Notes: a model not told the origin generated them from the sequence alone. A DNA stretch of 64,000 nt from Aminobacter sp. J41 (GCF_000526635.1 NZ_JAGL01000019.1:18991-82990); one strand, 5' to 3'. Shown: positions 34,969 through 44,782, counted from the stretch's first letter. Program-made: numbers and translations.

Positions 34969-35904
34969 ATGCTCGAGCAGATCAGGGGCCTTCATCACGT
35001 CACGTCGCTCGCCCGCGACGCATCCGAGAACAACGAGTTCTTCACCCGCAAGCTCGGCCTGCGCCGCGTGAAGAAGACCGTCAATTTCGACGCGCCTGAC
35101 GTCTACCATCTCTATTATGCCGATAAGGTCGGCACGCCCGGGACGGTGATGACCTACTTCCCGTTCCCGCATGCTGCGCGCGGCAAGCCCGGCACTGGCG
35201 AAGTCGGCGTCACTGCCTTTTCCGTGCCACAGGGCACGCTTAAGTACTGGGAACAGCGGCTGGTCGAGAATGGCGTCACCGGCCTTCGCCCGGAAGAGCG
35301 CTTTGGCGAGAAGCGGCTCGCCTTCGATGGACCGGACGGCGACGGCTTCGTCCTCGTCGAAACGGCTGACGACAACCGTGCTCCCTGGACCAATGGCGGC
35401 GTCGGCAACGATGAGGCCATCCGTGGTTTCCATTCCGTGGCCATGCGGTTGCAGGACGGCGACGCCACTGCCGAGCTCCTCAGGTTCATGAACTACGAGG
35501 AAATCGACCGCGAGGGCAGCATCCGCCGCTACGCGGTGAAGGGAGAAGGCAACGGCGCCAACTTCATCGACATCGAGACGCTGCCGCTGATCAACCATGC
35601 AAGGCAGGGCGCGGGATCGGTCCATCACGTCGCCTTCGCGGTCGAGAACCGCGAGAAGCAGCTCGAAGTGCGCAGGGCGCTGATGGACACCGGCTACCAG
35701 GTAACTCCCGTCATCGACCGCGACTACTTCTGGGCGATCTACTTCCGCACCCCGGGCGGCGTCCTGTTCGAGGTTGCGACCAACGAGCCCGGCTTCGACC
35801 GCGACGAGGACACGGCGCATCTCGGCGAGGCGCTGAAGCTGCCGAGGCAGCATGAGCATCTGCGCAGCTTCCTCGAAAGCCACCTCGAGCCGATCAGGGA
35901 CTGA
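34969..35904 (+). CDS. VOC-family ring-cleaving dioxygenase (MhqO-like)
   Basis: A 311-residue protein with two glyoxalase/VOC modules: IRGLHHVTSLARDASENNEF at the start and SVHHVAFAVENRE in the second half, with a metal-type Glu in GVLFEVATNEPGF. This is the MhqO/MhqA group tied to hydroquinone and quinone defence in Bacillus. ATG 34969 follows GGAGAAAGGAG. A hydrolase like MhqD follows by 2 bases. Confidence 0.87.
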   Translation: MLEQIRGLHHVTSLARDASENNEFFTRKLGLRRVKKTVNFDAPDVYHLYYADKVGTPGTVMTYFPFPHAARGKPGTGEVGVTAFSVPQGTLKYWEQRLVENGVTGLRPEERFGEKRLAFDGPDGDGFVLVETADDNRAPWTNGGVGNDEAIRGFHSVAMRLQDGDATAELLRFMNYEEIDREGSIRRYAVKGEGNGANFIDIETLPLINHARQGAGSVHHVAFAVENREKQLEVRRALMDTGYQVTPVIDRDYFWAIYFRTPGGVLFEVATNEPGFDRDEDTAHLGEALKLPRQHEHLRSFLESHLEPIRD

Positions 35905-35906
35905 CC

Positions 35907-36533
35907 ATGACCAGGGACAGCTTCATTCACAAGGAGGTCGCCGGCGCGCCCGGCGGCCCTCTCCTGTTCGTCTTCCACGGCACCGGCAGCGACGAGAACC
36001 AGTTCCTCGGACTCGGCCGCCATCTGATGCCGGACGCAACCATCGTCTCTCCGCGCGGCGACGTCTCCGAACATGGTGCCGCCCGCTTCTTCCGCCGCAC
36101 CGGCGAAGGCGTCTACGACATGGAAGACCTTGCCCGAGCGACGGAGAAGATGGCCGCGTTCATCGAGGCGCATCGGGACCAAAAGAAGCCGTCGGCTATC
36201 GTCGGCCTCGGCTATTCGAACGGCGCCAACATCCTCGCTTCCGTGCTGTTCGCTCGCCCCGGCCTGTTCGACTCAACGGTGCTGATGCACCCGCTGATCC
36301 CGTTTGAGCCGGAGGTTGCCGGCACGCTTGAAGGCACACGCATTCTGATTACCGCCGGTCGGCACGACCCGATCTGCCCAGCCCCGGTCACCGAGCGCCT
36401 CGCAGGCGACTTTGCCCGGCAAGGAGCTACGGTCGAGATGCTCTGGCACGACGGCGGGCACGAAGTCCGCCCGGCAGAAATGGAGGCGGCCCAGCGCTTC
36501 CTCACCCGCGACAAGACAGGAGCCGCCTCATGA
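35907..36533 (+). CDS. Alpha/beta hydrolase (MhqD-like carboxylesterase)
   Basis: A 208-residue phospholipase/carboxylesterase family hydrolase with oxyanion HGTGSDENQ, nucleophile elbow GYSNGAN, and His in HDGGHEV. Together with the dioxygenase upstream it repeats the Bacillus mhqOD pairing. Translationally coupled to the GNAT gene (ATGA overlap). Confidence 0.88.
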   Translation: MTRDSFIHKEVAGAPGGPLLFVFHGTGSDENQFLGLGRHLMPDATIVSPRGDVSEHGAARFFRRTGEGVYDMEDLARATEKMAAFIEAHRDQKKPSAIVGLGYSNGANILASVLFARPGLFDSTVLMHPLIPFEPEVAGTLEGTRILITAGRHDPICPAPVTERLAGDFARQGATVEMLWHDGGHEVRPAEMEAAQRFLTRDKTGAAS

Positions 36534-36826
36534 CCGACGACCTGCCGATCAACCGCGAAAGCAACGGGGCCAAGGGCCGCTATGTCGTCCGTGGTCCGGA
36601 CGGCGCTGAGGCGGAGATGACCTACACCAGCATCGGCGAAAGCCAGATCATCATCGACCACACCCACGTCCCGGAGGAGTTCCGCGGCCAGGGCATCGGT
36701 GTGCGGATGGTGGCGCAGGCGGTCGAGGACGCGCGCGCTGCCGGCAAGAAGATTATCCCGCTCTGCCCGTTTGCGGCGACCCAGTTCAAACGCCATCCCG
36801 AATGGGGCGACGTCCTGCGCCAGTAA
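36530..36826 (+). CDS. GNAT-like N-acetyltransferase (YjdJ-type)
   Basis: A 98-residue short acetyltransferase with IIIDHTHVPEEFRGQGIGVRM, where the RGQGIG loop binds acetyl-CoA, and IIPLCPFAATQFKRHPEW. This is the small Gcn5-related family (COG2388). Substrate unknown. Last gene of the three-gene detoxification operon. Confidence 0.9.
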   Translation: MTDDLPINRESNGAKGRYVVRGPDGAEAEMTYTSIGESQIIIDHTHVPEEFRGQGIGVRMVAQAVEDARAAGKKIIPLCPFAATQFKRHPEWGDVLRQ

Positions 36827-36886
36827 GCCATTCGACTCCGCGTCAAAAGCCGGTCTATGATCGTCCCGGGAGGAACGTGGGCGCGC

Positions 36887-38734
36887 ATGAACCGGTACCG
36901 GCGGCGACATCTGATCATCCTGGGGGCGGTGGCGTGCGTGCTCTGCCTGCTGATCGCCAGCTTCGGCCATCGCTACGCCACCTCGCTCTATCTCGACCAG
37001 GCCGCCGCGCGCGGGCACAACACGCTCGGCCTCGCGGTCACCGCGCTGCGCGGCCAGCTTGCCCGCTACGAAAAGCTGCCCGAACTTTTGGCTGACGACC
37101 CGGACATAAAAGAGCTGGTGTCAAATCCGCAGGACCGCGCCAAGGTCGATGAGATCAACCTCTACCTCAAGCAGGTCAACACGCTGCTGGAATCGTCCGA
37201 CGTCTATGTGATGCTGAATGACGGCGTCACCATCGCCGCTTCCAACTTCGACCAGAACCCCACCTTCATCGGCGAAAACTTCAGCTATCGGCCCTACTTC
37301 TATGACGCGCGCGACCGCGGCAAGGGCCGGTTCTTTGCCCTTGGTACCACCTCCCTCAAGCGCGGCTATTATTTCGGCGCACCAATCCACACCGACGGCG
37401 GCATAGCCGGCGTCGTCGCCTTCAAGGTGGACCTCGACGCCATTGAAAGCAGCTGGCGCGGCAGTGACTACGAAATCATCGTCACCGATCCGGAAGGCAT
37501 TGTCTTCATGTCCGGCCGGCAGGACTGGCTGTTTACTGCCATCCAGCCGCTGACCGAGGAGCGCCTTGCCCGCACCGCCGCCACCCGCCGCTACGCCAAT
37601 GCGGACCTCAAGGAGCTTCCCGTCACCCGCTCGGCCTCGCAGGACGGGCACGATCTCCTGACGATCTCCGACGCCAAGGGCGAACGCCAGCACCTGACGG
37701 TGACGGAGGAGATGCCAGAAGCCGACTGGACGGTACGGGTGCTTCTCGACACGGCTTCCGTGCGCACCCAGGTGCTGACAACTATTGCCGCGCTAGTCCT
37801 GCTCGTCGCGCTCGGCGCCATGGGCTTTGCCGTGTGGCTCGAGCGGCGGGCGCGGCTTGCCGAGCGCTTGCAGGTCCAGCAGGAGGCGCAGGAAGAGCTT
37901 GAGCGCCGCGTGGTCGAACGCACCGCGGACCTCGCCAACGTCAACCGGCTGCTGAAGGCTGAGGTCGCCGAGCGCCGCGCGACTGAACGCGCGCTGCGCA
38001 AGACACAGGCCGATCTCGTCCAGGCTGCAAAGCTTGCCGCGCTCGGTCAGATGGCGGCTGCCCTGTCGCACGAATTCAATCAGCCGCTTGCCGCCGCCCG
38101 CACCTATGCCGACAATGCCAGCCTGCTGATCGCGCGCGGGCGCACGGACGAAGCTGCGGAAGCCGTCCAGCGCATTGTCAGCCTGACCGAGCGCATGGCC
38201 TCGATCAGCCGCCACCTGCGCAATTTCGCCCGCAAGCCGAACGAGAAGCTGGGGCCGGTCCTCCTCGACGATATCGTCCGCGACACGCTGGAAATCGTCG
38301 GCTGGCGCCTGAAAGCCGCCGATGCCGCGCTTGCGGTGAAGCTGGGCCCATCGCCGCTCTGGGTGAAGGCGGGAGCGGTGCGGCTGCAGCAGGTCCTCGT
38401 CAACGTCATCTCCAACGCGGCCGACGCGGTAGAGGGAACCGAAAACCGCACCATCACCCTTGCCGCCGAGCGCGTCAGCCGGGGCAAGGTCGCCATCACG
38501 GTGCGCGACCACGGCCCCGGCATTCCCGACGCAATCGCTGGCCGCATCTTCGACCCGTTCTTCTCCACCAAGGGCGTAGGCAAGGGCCTCGGCCTTGGCC
38601 TTTCCATTTCCTACAACATCATCAAGGACTTTGGCGGGACGCTCTCCGTGGAGCAGCACCCCGAGGGCGGTACCATCGCGAAGATCGTCCTGCAGCAGGA
38701 TGTCCCCGCCGAGTCGCGCGAGGCTGCTGAATGA
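36887..38734 (+). CDS. DctB-like sensor histidine kinase
   Basis: A kinase of 615 residues with two membrane helices (about 6-26 and 285-308) flanking a periplasmic dCACHE sensor domain, as in DctB. A coiled coil, the H-box LSHEFNQPLAAARTYADNA and a C-terminal ATPase (FDPFFSTKGVGKGLGLGLS) follow. DctB senses C4-dicarboxylates; here the neighbours are a tricarboxylate transporter, so the ligand may differ. ATG 36887 is preferred; ATG 36857 is also in frame. Overlaps the regulator gene by 4 bases. Confidence 0.9.
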   Translation: MNRYRRRHLIILGAVACVLCLLIASFGHRYATSLYLDQAAARGHNTLGLAVTALRGQLARYEKLPELLADDPDIKELVSNPQDRAKVDEINLYLKQVNTLLESSDVYVMLNDGVTIAASNFDQNPTFIGENFSYRPYFYDARDRGKGRFFALGTTSLKRGYYFGAPIHTDGGIAGVVAFKVDLDAIESSWRGSDYEIIVTDPEGIVFMSGRQDWLFTAIQPLTEERLARTAATRRYANADLKELPVTRSASQDGHDLLTISDAKGERQHLTVTEEMPEADWTVRVLLDTASVRTQVLTTIAALVLLVALGAMGFAVWLERRARLAERLQVQQEAQEELERRVVERTADLANVNRLLKAEVAERRATERALRKTQADLVQAAKLAALGQMAAALSHEFNQPLAAARTYADNASLLIARGRTDEAAEAVQRIVSLTERMASISRHLRNFARKPNEKLGPVLLDDIVRDTLEIVGWRLKAADAALAVKLGPSPLWVKAGAVRLQQVLVNVISNAADAVEGTENRTITLAAERVSRGKVAITVRDHGPGIPDAIAGRIFDPFFSTKGVGKGLGLGLSISYNIIKDFGGTLSVEQHPEGGTIAKIVLQQDVPAESREAAE

Positions 38735-40068
38735 AACATCCGTCCGTGCTGCTGGTGGATGACGAGGAAGACATCCGTCGCTCCACCTGTCAGTCGCTTG
38801 AACTTGCCGGCTTCGACGTCCGCGAACTCGGCTCGGCCGAGGCTGTCCTTGATCTCGTCACACCCGGCTTTGCTGGCGTCATCGTCAGCGACATCCGTAT
38901 GCCCGGAATGGACGGCATGACGCTGCTGACCAGGGTGCGGGACATCGATCCCGACGTGCCGGTCATTCTCGTCACCGGTCATGGCGACGTGCAGCTCGCC
39001 GTGCGCGCCATGCGCGAAGGCGCCTACGACTTCATTGAAAAGCCGTTCTCCGCTCAGCACCTCGCCGACGTCGTCGCCCGCGCGCTCGACCGGCGTCGTC
39101 TCGTCCTCGAAAACCGCCTGCTGCGCGCAGCCGCCGGCAAGCGCGACGATCTTGAAAGCCGGCTGCCCGGTCGCTCGCAGGCGATGATAGACCTGCGCTA
39201 TCGCCTGCGCGCCGTCGCCGGCACCGACGCCGACGTGCTGATCATCGGCGAGACTGGCGTTGGCAAAGAGGTCGCGGCGCGCGCGCTGCACGATATCAGC
39301 GGACGGGCTGACCGGCCCTTCGTCGTCATCAACTGCGCGGCGCTGCCTGCAAATCTCATCGAGAGCGAGCTGTTCGGCCATGAGGCCGGCGCCTTTCCCG
39401 GCGCGCTCCGCGCTCGCTACGGCAAGTTTGAGCATGCGCGCGGCGGCACCATCCTGCTCGACGAGATCGGCCAGATGCCGCTCGTCCTTCAGGCACGGCT
39501 TCTGCGCGTTATCGAGGATCGCGTCATCGTCCGTCTCGGCTCCAACGAGCCGATCCCGCTAGACATTCGCTTCATCGCCACCAGCAAGATCGAGCTTGAA
39601 GAAGAGGTGGCAGCGGGCCGCTTCCGCGCCGACCTGCTCTACCGGCTGAACGTTGTGACGCTGAAGGTGCCGCCCCTGGCGGCGCGGCGCGAAGATGTGC
39701 CGATCCTGTTCCTGCAGCTGCTACGCGAGGCAGCCGGCCGCTACCGCCGCGAGCCGGTTGAGCCGCCAGCCCACATCCTCGAAGCGATCGCGCGCCGCGA
39801 CTGGCCTGGCAATGTCCGCGAGCTGCGCAACGCCGCCGACCGCTATGTGCTCGGCCTTGGCGTCGACGGGCTAGATCCTGACGAGGAACAGGAAGGTTTG
39901 AGCCTTGCCGAGCGCGTCGCGCGCTATGAGCGATCCGTCATCGCCAGCGCGCTGCAGGCGCATGGCGGCGCGCTGAAGCCCGTCTATGAAGAGCTCGGAA
40001 TTTCGCGAAAGACGCTCTACGAGAAGATGCAGCGCTACCGCCTTGACCGCCGCAACTCCGCCGAATGA
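38731..40068 (+). CDS. DctD-like NtrC-family response regulator with altered GAFTGA loop
   Basis: A 445-residue protein: receiver (Asp54 in [13 protein letters not shown]), AAA+ domain (Walker A GETGVGKE at 173-180, Walker [11 protein letters not shown]) and a C-terminal Fis-type HTH ([20 protein letters not shown]). The sigma-54 contact loop reads GAFPGA (220-225), with Pro where the key Thr of GAFTGA should be. This could weaken or abolish sigma-54 activation. It probably controls the tctCBA operon downstream. Confidence 0.9.
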   Translation: MKHPSVLLVDDEEDIRRSTCQSLELAGFDVRELGSAEAVLDLVTPGFAGVIVSDIRMPGMDGMTLLTRVRDIDPDVPVILVTGHGDVQLAVRAMREGAYDFIEKPFSAQHLADVVARALDRRRLVLENRLLRAAAGKRDDLESRLPGRSQAMIDLRYRLRAVAGTDADVLIIGETGVGKEVAARALHDISGRADRPFVVINCAALPANLIESELFGHEAGAFPGALRARYGKFEHARGGTILLDEIGQMPLVLQARLLRVIEDRVIVRLGSNEPIPLDIRFIATSKIELEEEVAAGRFRADLLYRLNVVTLKVPPLAARREDVPILFLQLLREAAGRYRREPVEPPAHILEAIARRDWPGNVRELRNAADRYVLGLGVDGLDPDEEQEGLSLAERVARYERSVIASALQAHGGALKPVYEELGISRKTLYEKMQRYRLDRRNSAE

Positions 40069-40073
40069 AGCCC

Positions 40074-40097
40074 GGATGTGTAGGTCTCCACACATCC
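40074..40097 (+). promoter_or_regulatory. Inverted repeat, possible DctD-type binding site
   Basis: GGATGTGT and ACACATCC form a perfect 8-base inverted repeat with an 8-base centre. It lies just after the regulator gene and about 175 bases before tctC. TGTG...CACA palindromes at such distances are typical enhancer sites of DctD regulators. It could instead be a transcript hairpin. No clear -24/-12 promoter (TGGCAC-N5-TTGC) is seen between it and tctC. Confidence 0.45.
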
Positions 40098-40270
40098 ACC
40101 CGGCCTGATGTTACGGATTCCACCCATCGAGAGCATTTGAATCCGGAAGACGCATCCGGACGCCGCCGTGAGCGTTGAACTACATGTAACGGCGTTTCCT
40201 ACTGCGCCCCAAGGCCGGCTCGGGGGGAATCGAGCGCCGGCCGTACAAACCAGAGCCCTGGGAGGAAAAC

Positions 40271-41248
40271 ATGAAGAACTTGCTTGCGTCGCTTTCGATC
40301 GCCGCCGCCCTGGCGGTGCTGCCGCAGTTCGCCAGCGCCCAGACCTATCCGGAGCGCACCATCACCATGGTCGTGCCGTTCTCGGCCGGCGGCCCGACCG
40401 ACACGGTCGCTCGCCTCGTCGCAGAAGCGATGAGCCGCGACCTCGGTCAGCAGGTGATCGTTGAAAACGTCGGCGGTGCTGGCGGCACGGTTGGCGCGGC
40501 GCGCGTCGCACAGGCGGAGCCGGATGGCTACACGCTGCTCCTGCACCACATCGGCATGGCCACCAGCGCCACGCTCTACCGCAACCTCTCCTACAACCCG
40601 CTCGAGTCATTCGAGTATGCCGGCCTCGTCACCGAGGTTCCGATGACGATCATCGCCCGCCCAGATTTCCCGGCTGACGATCTCCAGGGCCTGATCGCCT
40701 ATCTGAAGGAGAACGCGGACGACGTCACCTACGCCAATGCCGGCATCGGCGCCGCCTCGCACCTGTGCGGCATGCTGTTCATGAGCGAGATCGAAACGCA
40801 GCTCACCACCGTGCCTTACCAGGGCACCGGTCCGGCGATGACCGACCTGCTTGGCGGCCAGGTCGACTTCATGTGCGACCAGACCACCAATACCACCAGC
40901 CAGATCCAGGCCAAGGCGGTGAAGGCCTACGCGGTGACGAGCGGCGAGCGTCTCGAGCAGCTTCCGGACCTTCCGACCGCGGCCGAGGGTGGTCTTGCCT
41001 CGATGCAGTTTGGTATCTGGCACGGCCTCTATGCCCCGAAGGGCACCGATGCGGCGATCGTGGAGCGCCTGAGCAAGTCGCTGCAGGTCGCGCTCAAGGA
41101 CAATAACGTCATCGAGCGTTTCGCCGCCCTCGCCACGAAGCCGGAGCCGGAAGAGAACGCCACCCCGGCCGCCCTCAAGGCGAAGGTTGAGTCGGAGATC
41201 GCGCGCTGGAAGCCGCTGATCGAGGCCGCTGGCGTCTACGCCGACTAA
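40271..41248 (+). CDS. tctC: Tripartite tricarboxylate transporter substrate-binding protein
   Basis: A 325-residue periplasmic binding protein with a signal peptide (cleavage after residue 23, QFASA) and the TctC/Bug-family start YPERTITMVVPFSAGGPTD. Bug proteins bind citrate or other carboxylates. ATG follows GGGAGGAAAAC. It is the first gene of tctCBA, downstream of the DctBD-like system. Confidence 0.94.
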   Translation: MKNLLASLSIAAALAVLPQFASAQTYPERTITMVVPFSAGGPTDTVARLVAEAMSRDLGQQVIVENVGGAGGTVGAARVAQAEPDGYTLLLHHIGMATSATLYRNLSYNPLESFEYAGLVTEVPMTIIARPDFPADDLQGLIAYLKENADDVTYANAGIGAASHLCGMLFMSEIETQLTTVPYQGTGPAMTDLLGGQVDFMCDQTTNTTSQIQAKAVKAYAVTSGERLEQLPDLPTAAEGGLASMQFGIWHGLYAPKGTDAAIVERLSKSLQVALKDNNVIERFAALATKPEPEENATPAALKAKVESEIARWKPLIEAAGVYAD

Positions 41249-41322
41249 TTTTCTGCCTCGGCAGACCTCGCCGGCGCGACGTGGCCCCGTCGCGTCGGCA
41301 CCTTCTTCGCTAGGGAGGAACG

Positions 41323-41805
41323 ATGACCTTCAACAGAAGTGATGTCGGAGCCGGAGCGATCTTCGTCGGCATCGGCCTGTTCTTCGGACTCATGACCCTC
41401 TACGGCCTCGACATCGGCACCGCCCGCCGCATGGGGCCGGGCTATTTCCCGATCGTTCTGTCCGGCCTTCTCATCGTCTTCGGCATCGCGACAATCATCA
41501 AAGGCACCGGCTACGACGATGTCGAGCGCGGGCCGCTTCCATGGCGCGGCATTGCCATCCTGCTCAGTGTCCCGGTGATCTTCGGCCTGCTCATCCGTCC
41601 GTTCGGCATCGGACCAGTGCTGCTCATCACCACATTCATCACGTCCTTCGCCAGCCGGCGCATGTCACCCCGTGCGGCGATCGGCCTGTCGCTGGGGCTC
41701 ACCATCTTCTGCGTCCTTGTCTTCGTGATCGGCCTTGGCCTGCCACTGCGCGTCTTCGGGCCGATGGTCGAGCCGTGGACCCGACCGATCTTCGGGGTGC
41801 GCTGA
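41323..41805 (+). CDS. tctB: Tripartite tricarboxylate transporter small permease
   Basis: A 160-residue protein with four membrane helices and the TctB features RRMGPGYFP near the first loop and FGIGPVLLITTFI. It is the small membrane subunit of the TTT system. ATG follows GGGAGGAACG. tctA starts 1 base after its stop. Confidence 0.92.
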   Translation: MTFNRSDVGAGAIFVGIGLFFGLMTLYGLDIGTARRMGPGYFPIVLSGLLIVFGIATIIKGTGYDDVERGPLPWRGIAILLSVPVIFGLLIRPFGIGPVLLITTFITSFASRRMSPRAAIGLSLGLTIFCVLVFVIGLGLPLRVFGPMVEPWTRPIFGVR

Positions 41806-41806
41806 G

Positions 41807-43312
41807 ATGGACCTGCTATCGAACCTTTATCTCGGTCTCTCGATCGCCCTGCAGCCGCATAACCTGATGTTCTGCTTTCTCGGCTGCCTGCTCGGTACGC
41901 TGGTCGGCGTGCTGCCCGGCATCGGGCCCACCGCGACCATTGCGATGCTACTGCCGATCACGCTCAGCCTCGACCCGTCGACGTCGCTGATCATGCTCGC
42001 CGGCATCTACTACGGTGCGCAGTATGGAGGCTCGACCACCGCGATCCTCATCAACCTGCCGGGTGAGTCCTCCTCCGCGGTCACGGCAATTGACGGCTAC
42101 CAGATGGCGAAACGCGGTCGCGCGGGCGTTGCGCTCGCCACCGCAGCACTTGGCTCGTTCTTCGCCGGCACAGTTGCGACCGTGATCCTCGCGCTATTCG
42201 CGCCGCCGCTGGCACGCGCGGCCCTCAACTTCGGCTCGCCTGAATATTTCTCGTTGATGGTGCTTGGCCTCGTGTGCGCCATCGCGCTCGCCCACGGCTC
42301 GATCCTTAAGGCAACGGCGATGATCATCGTCGGCCTGCTGTTCGGCCTTGTGGGCGCTGACCTCTACTCGGGCGCCCAGCGCTTTACCTTCGGCATCCCG
42401 CAGCTTTCTGACGAGCTCAACTTCGTCGCCGTTGCAGTCGGCGTCTTCGGCATTGCCGAGATCCTGCGCAACCTGCAGAACGAAACCGACCGGGACGTGA
42501 TGGTGAAGAAGGTCACGAACCTCTGGCCATCGGGCGAAGACTTCCGCCGCATGTTCATGCCAGTCGTGCGCGGCACGGCTCTGGGCTCGATCCTCGGCGT
42601 GCTTCCCGGCGGCGGCGCGATCCTCGCCTCCTTCGCCTCCTACACTGTGGAAAAGCGCATCTCGCGCACACCGCAGGAGTTCGGTAAGGGCGCGATCGAA
42701 GGCGTTGCAGCACCGGAATCAGCCAACAATGCCGGCGCGCAAACCTCGTTCATTCCGATGCTCACCCTCGGCATTCCCGCCAACCCGGTGATGGCGCTTA
42801 TGATCGGCGCAATGATCATCCAGGGCATCGTGCCGGGCCCGAACGTCGTCAACCAGAACCCGGAACTGTTCTGGGGCATCATCGCCTCGATGTGGGCAGG
42901 CAACCTGATGCTGGTGCTGCTCAACCTGCCGCTGATCGGCCTGTGGGTGCGGCTGCTGACGATCCCCTATTACCTCTTGTTCCCGGCAATCATGGCCTTC
43001 GCCGCGATCGGCATCTACTCGATAAACTCGAACCCCTACGACCTCTACACGCTCACCCTGTTCGGCGCACTCGGCTATGCCCTCGTCCGCTTCGGCTGCG
43101 AGCCAGCGCCGCTCTTGCTCGGCTTCGTGCTCGGCCCGATGCTGGAAGAGCACCTGCGCCGCGCGATGATCATCTCTAAGGGCGACCCGTCGGTATTCCT
43201 CACCCGTCCGATCAGCGCGACGCTGCTGGTCATGTCGGTGATCGTGCTCGTGGTGGTGCTGATGCCGTCGGTCCGGAAGAAGCGCGAGGAGGTGTTCGTC
43301 GAGGAGGACTAG
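41807..43312 (+). CDS. tctA: Tripartite tricarboxylate transporter large permease
   Basis: A 501-residue membrane protein with about 11-12 helices and the TctA signatures GVLPGIGPTATIAMLLP, YYGAQYGGSTTAILINLPGE and GAIEGVAAPESANNAGA. It is the transport subunit driven by the ion gradient. ATG 41807 directly follows the tctB stop. The end overlaps the convergent hypothetical gene by 4 bases. Confidence 0.96.
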   Translation: MDLLSNLYLGLSIALQPHNLMFCFLGCLLGTLVGVLPGIGPTATIAMLLPITLSLDPSTSLIMLAGIYYGAQYGGSTTAILINLPGESSSAVTAIDGYQMAKRGRAGVALATAALGSFFAGTVATVILALFAPPLARAALNFGSPEYFSLMVLGLVCAIALAHGSILKATAMIIVGLLFGLVGADLYSGAQRFTFGIPQLSDELNFVAVAVGVFGIAEILRNLQNETDRDVMVKKVTNLWPSGEDFRRMFMPVVRGTALGSILGVLPGGGAILASFASYTVEKRISRTPQEFGKGAIEGVAAPESANNAGAQTSFIPMLTLGIPANPVMALMIGAMIIQGIVPGPNVVNQNPELFWGIIASMWAGNLMLVLLNLPLIGLWVRLLTIPYYLLFPAIMAFAAIGIYSINSNPYDLYTLTLFGALGYALVRFGCEPAPLLLGFVLGPMLEEHLRRAMIISKGDPSVFLTRPISATLLVMSVIVLVVVLMPSVRKKREEVFVEED

Positions 43313-43554
43313 CCCCCACCCTTCCCGAACAGCTCCAGCCATCCCTTGCCGGCGCCGCGCTCGCGGATGACCGGCAAGGGATCCTCATTGTCGAGCCGCG
43401 AGCAAACGCGATAAACCTCCAGCGCCTCGGCGCTGAGCACACCCCTACGATAGAAATACATGGCAGCGGCATAGCGCGCGCGGCCGGACCACGGCTCCCC
43501 GAGGGGCGTGTTCACCAGCGCCCAGTTTTCTTCCCACTCCGCGTCCCGTTCCAT
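43309..43554 (-). CDS. Conserved hypothetical protein (81 aa)
   Basis: An 81-residue soluble protein (MERDAEWEENWALVNTPLGE...) with an aromatic-rich middle (RYAAAMYFYRRGVLSAEALE). No domain is recognised. It begins 1 base after the stop of the GcvT-like gene, so it is probably the last gene of that operon. Position and codon use support it as real. Confidence 0.7.
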   Translation of the reverse strand: MERDAEWEENWALVNTPLGEPWSGRARYAAAMYFYRRGVLSAEALEVYRVCSRLDNEDPLPVIRERGAGKGWLELFGKGGG

Positions 43555-43555
43555 C

Positions 43556-44782
43556 TCAGAATGCGCCAGGCGGCGTTGCCGTGCGCCGTTCGAGCGAGAT
43601 GAATGGCCGCTCGACGATTTTTGCGCGCTTCATCAGCTTCACATATTGCAGCTCGCGCATGGCATAGATCTCGACCCAGAGGTCATCGGTAATGGTCACG
43701 CCATAGGGTCGCTTCAGCGATGCGATCGCGATGTTGCGCTTTGCCATCGGCGACCAGATGCCAGCGGTGACCAGTCCCGCCTCGCGCTTGCCGCGATGGT
43801 AGACGATAGCGTGCTCGGCAGGGGCGTTGCCTTCGATCTCCAGCCCGACGAGGACATGGCGCAAGTTGCCCATTTCGCGCGCCTTGAGAATCGCGCGGCG
43901 GCCGTTGAAATGGCCCTTGTCCGGATCGACCATCCAGCCAAGCCCGATCTCGTCTGGCATGCGCACGCGGTCGGCGCGGATCGCATGCTCGGCGGTGACG
44001 AAATCGGCATTGGCGACGATGAACCCCGCCTCGATGCGGGCGCGATTGAGCGCCGTGTAGCCGATCGCCCGGATGCCGAAGAGGTTTCCCGCCTCGAACA
44101 GACGGTCCCACAATGCGAGCCCCGCGTCCTTCGCAACGAACAGCTCGTAGCCGAGATCGCCGGTAAAGCCGGTGCGCGAGATTGTGACTGTGGCGCCCTC
44201 ATGCGGGAACTCGGCGAGGTCGAACGGTTTCAGCCGCTCGACGCCATCGAACCCCGCCGCCTTCAGCACCGAATAGGAGGTCGGCCCCTGCAGGGCGAGA
44301 CCGGCGATCTCGTCCGTCTCCTCGCGCACCGAGACACCGAAGCCGATCGCCGAGTCGAGCAGCCACGGCAGGTGCCGCTCCTGGCAGCAGAGGCGGAAGT
44401 CCTCAGCCGACAACCGGAACAGCGTGCCGTCATCGAGCACATGCCCCTGCTCGTCGCACCAGGCGGTGTACTGCACCCGTCCCCGCCGCAGTTTAGCGAC
44501 GTTGCGGAGCGTGAGACGATTGCAATAGGCTTCGGCGTCAGGTCCGGTGATCCGGTACTTGGTCATCGGCGAGATGTCGAACACCGCCGCCTGGCTGCGG
44601 ATGGCGAAATATTCCAGCTCCTCGTCCCAAAGCGAATGCGGCGCCTTGTAGCCCGCCCATGAATACCAGTCGTTCTGCTGCGACAGCGCAGCAAGGCGCG
44701 GATGGAACGGCGTTTCTCGCCGTAGCTGGTTGATGTGGGACTGGGCTTGTTTCCGGATGCTCGTCTGCACGTTCACATCCAT
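43556..44782 (-). CDS. GcvT-like aminomethyltransferase/demethylase family protein
   Basis: A 408-residue folate-binding GcvT-family protein with AVFDISPMTKYRITGPDAE, LSRTGFTGDLGYELFV-like sequence (TISRTGFTGDLGYELF) and GYTALNRARIEAGF. Relatives move one-carbon units from methylated amines, DMSP or methoxyaromatics to tetrahydrofolate. With the FAD oxidoreductases, methyltransferase remnant and BetI-like regulator upstream, a methylated-amine substrate is likely. Substrate not determinable from sequence. Confidence 0.85.
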   Translation of the reverse strand: MDVNVQTSIRKQAQSHINQLRRETPFHPRLAALSQQNDWYSWAGYKAPHSLWDEELEYFAIRSQAAVFDISPMTKYRITGPDAEAYCNRLTLRNVAKLRRGRVQYTAWCDEQGHVLDDGTLFRLSAEDFRLCCQERHLPWLLDSAIGFGVSVREETDEIAGLALQGPTSYSVLKAAGFDGVERLKPFDLAEFPHEGATVTISRTGFTGDLGYELFVAKDAGLALWDRLFEAGNLFGIRAIGYTALNRARIEAGFIVANADFVTAEHAIRADRVRMPDEIGLGWMVDPDKGHFNGRRAILKAREMGNLRHVLVGLEIEGNAPAEHAIVYHRGKREAGLVTAGIWSPMAKRNIAIASLKRPYGVTITDDLWVEIYAMRELQYVKLMKRAKIVERPFISLERRTATPPGAF

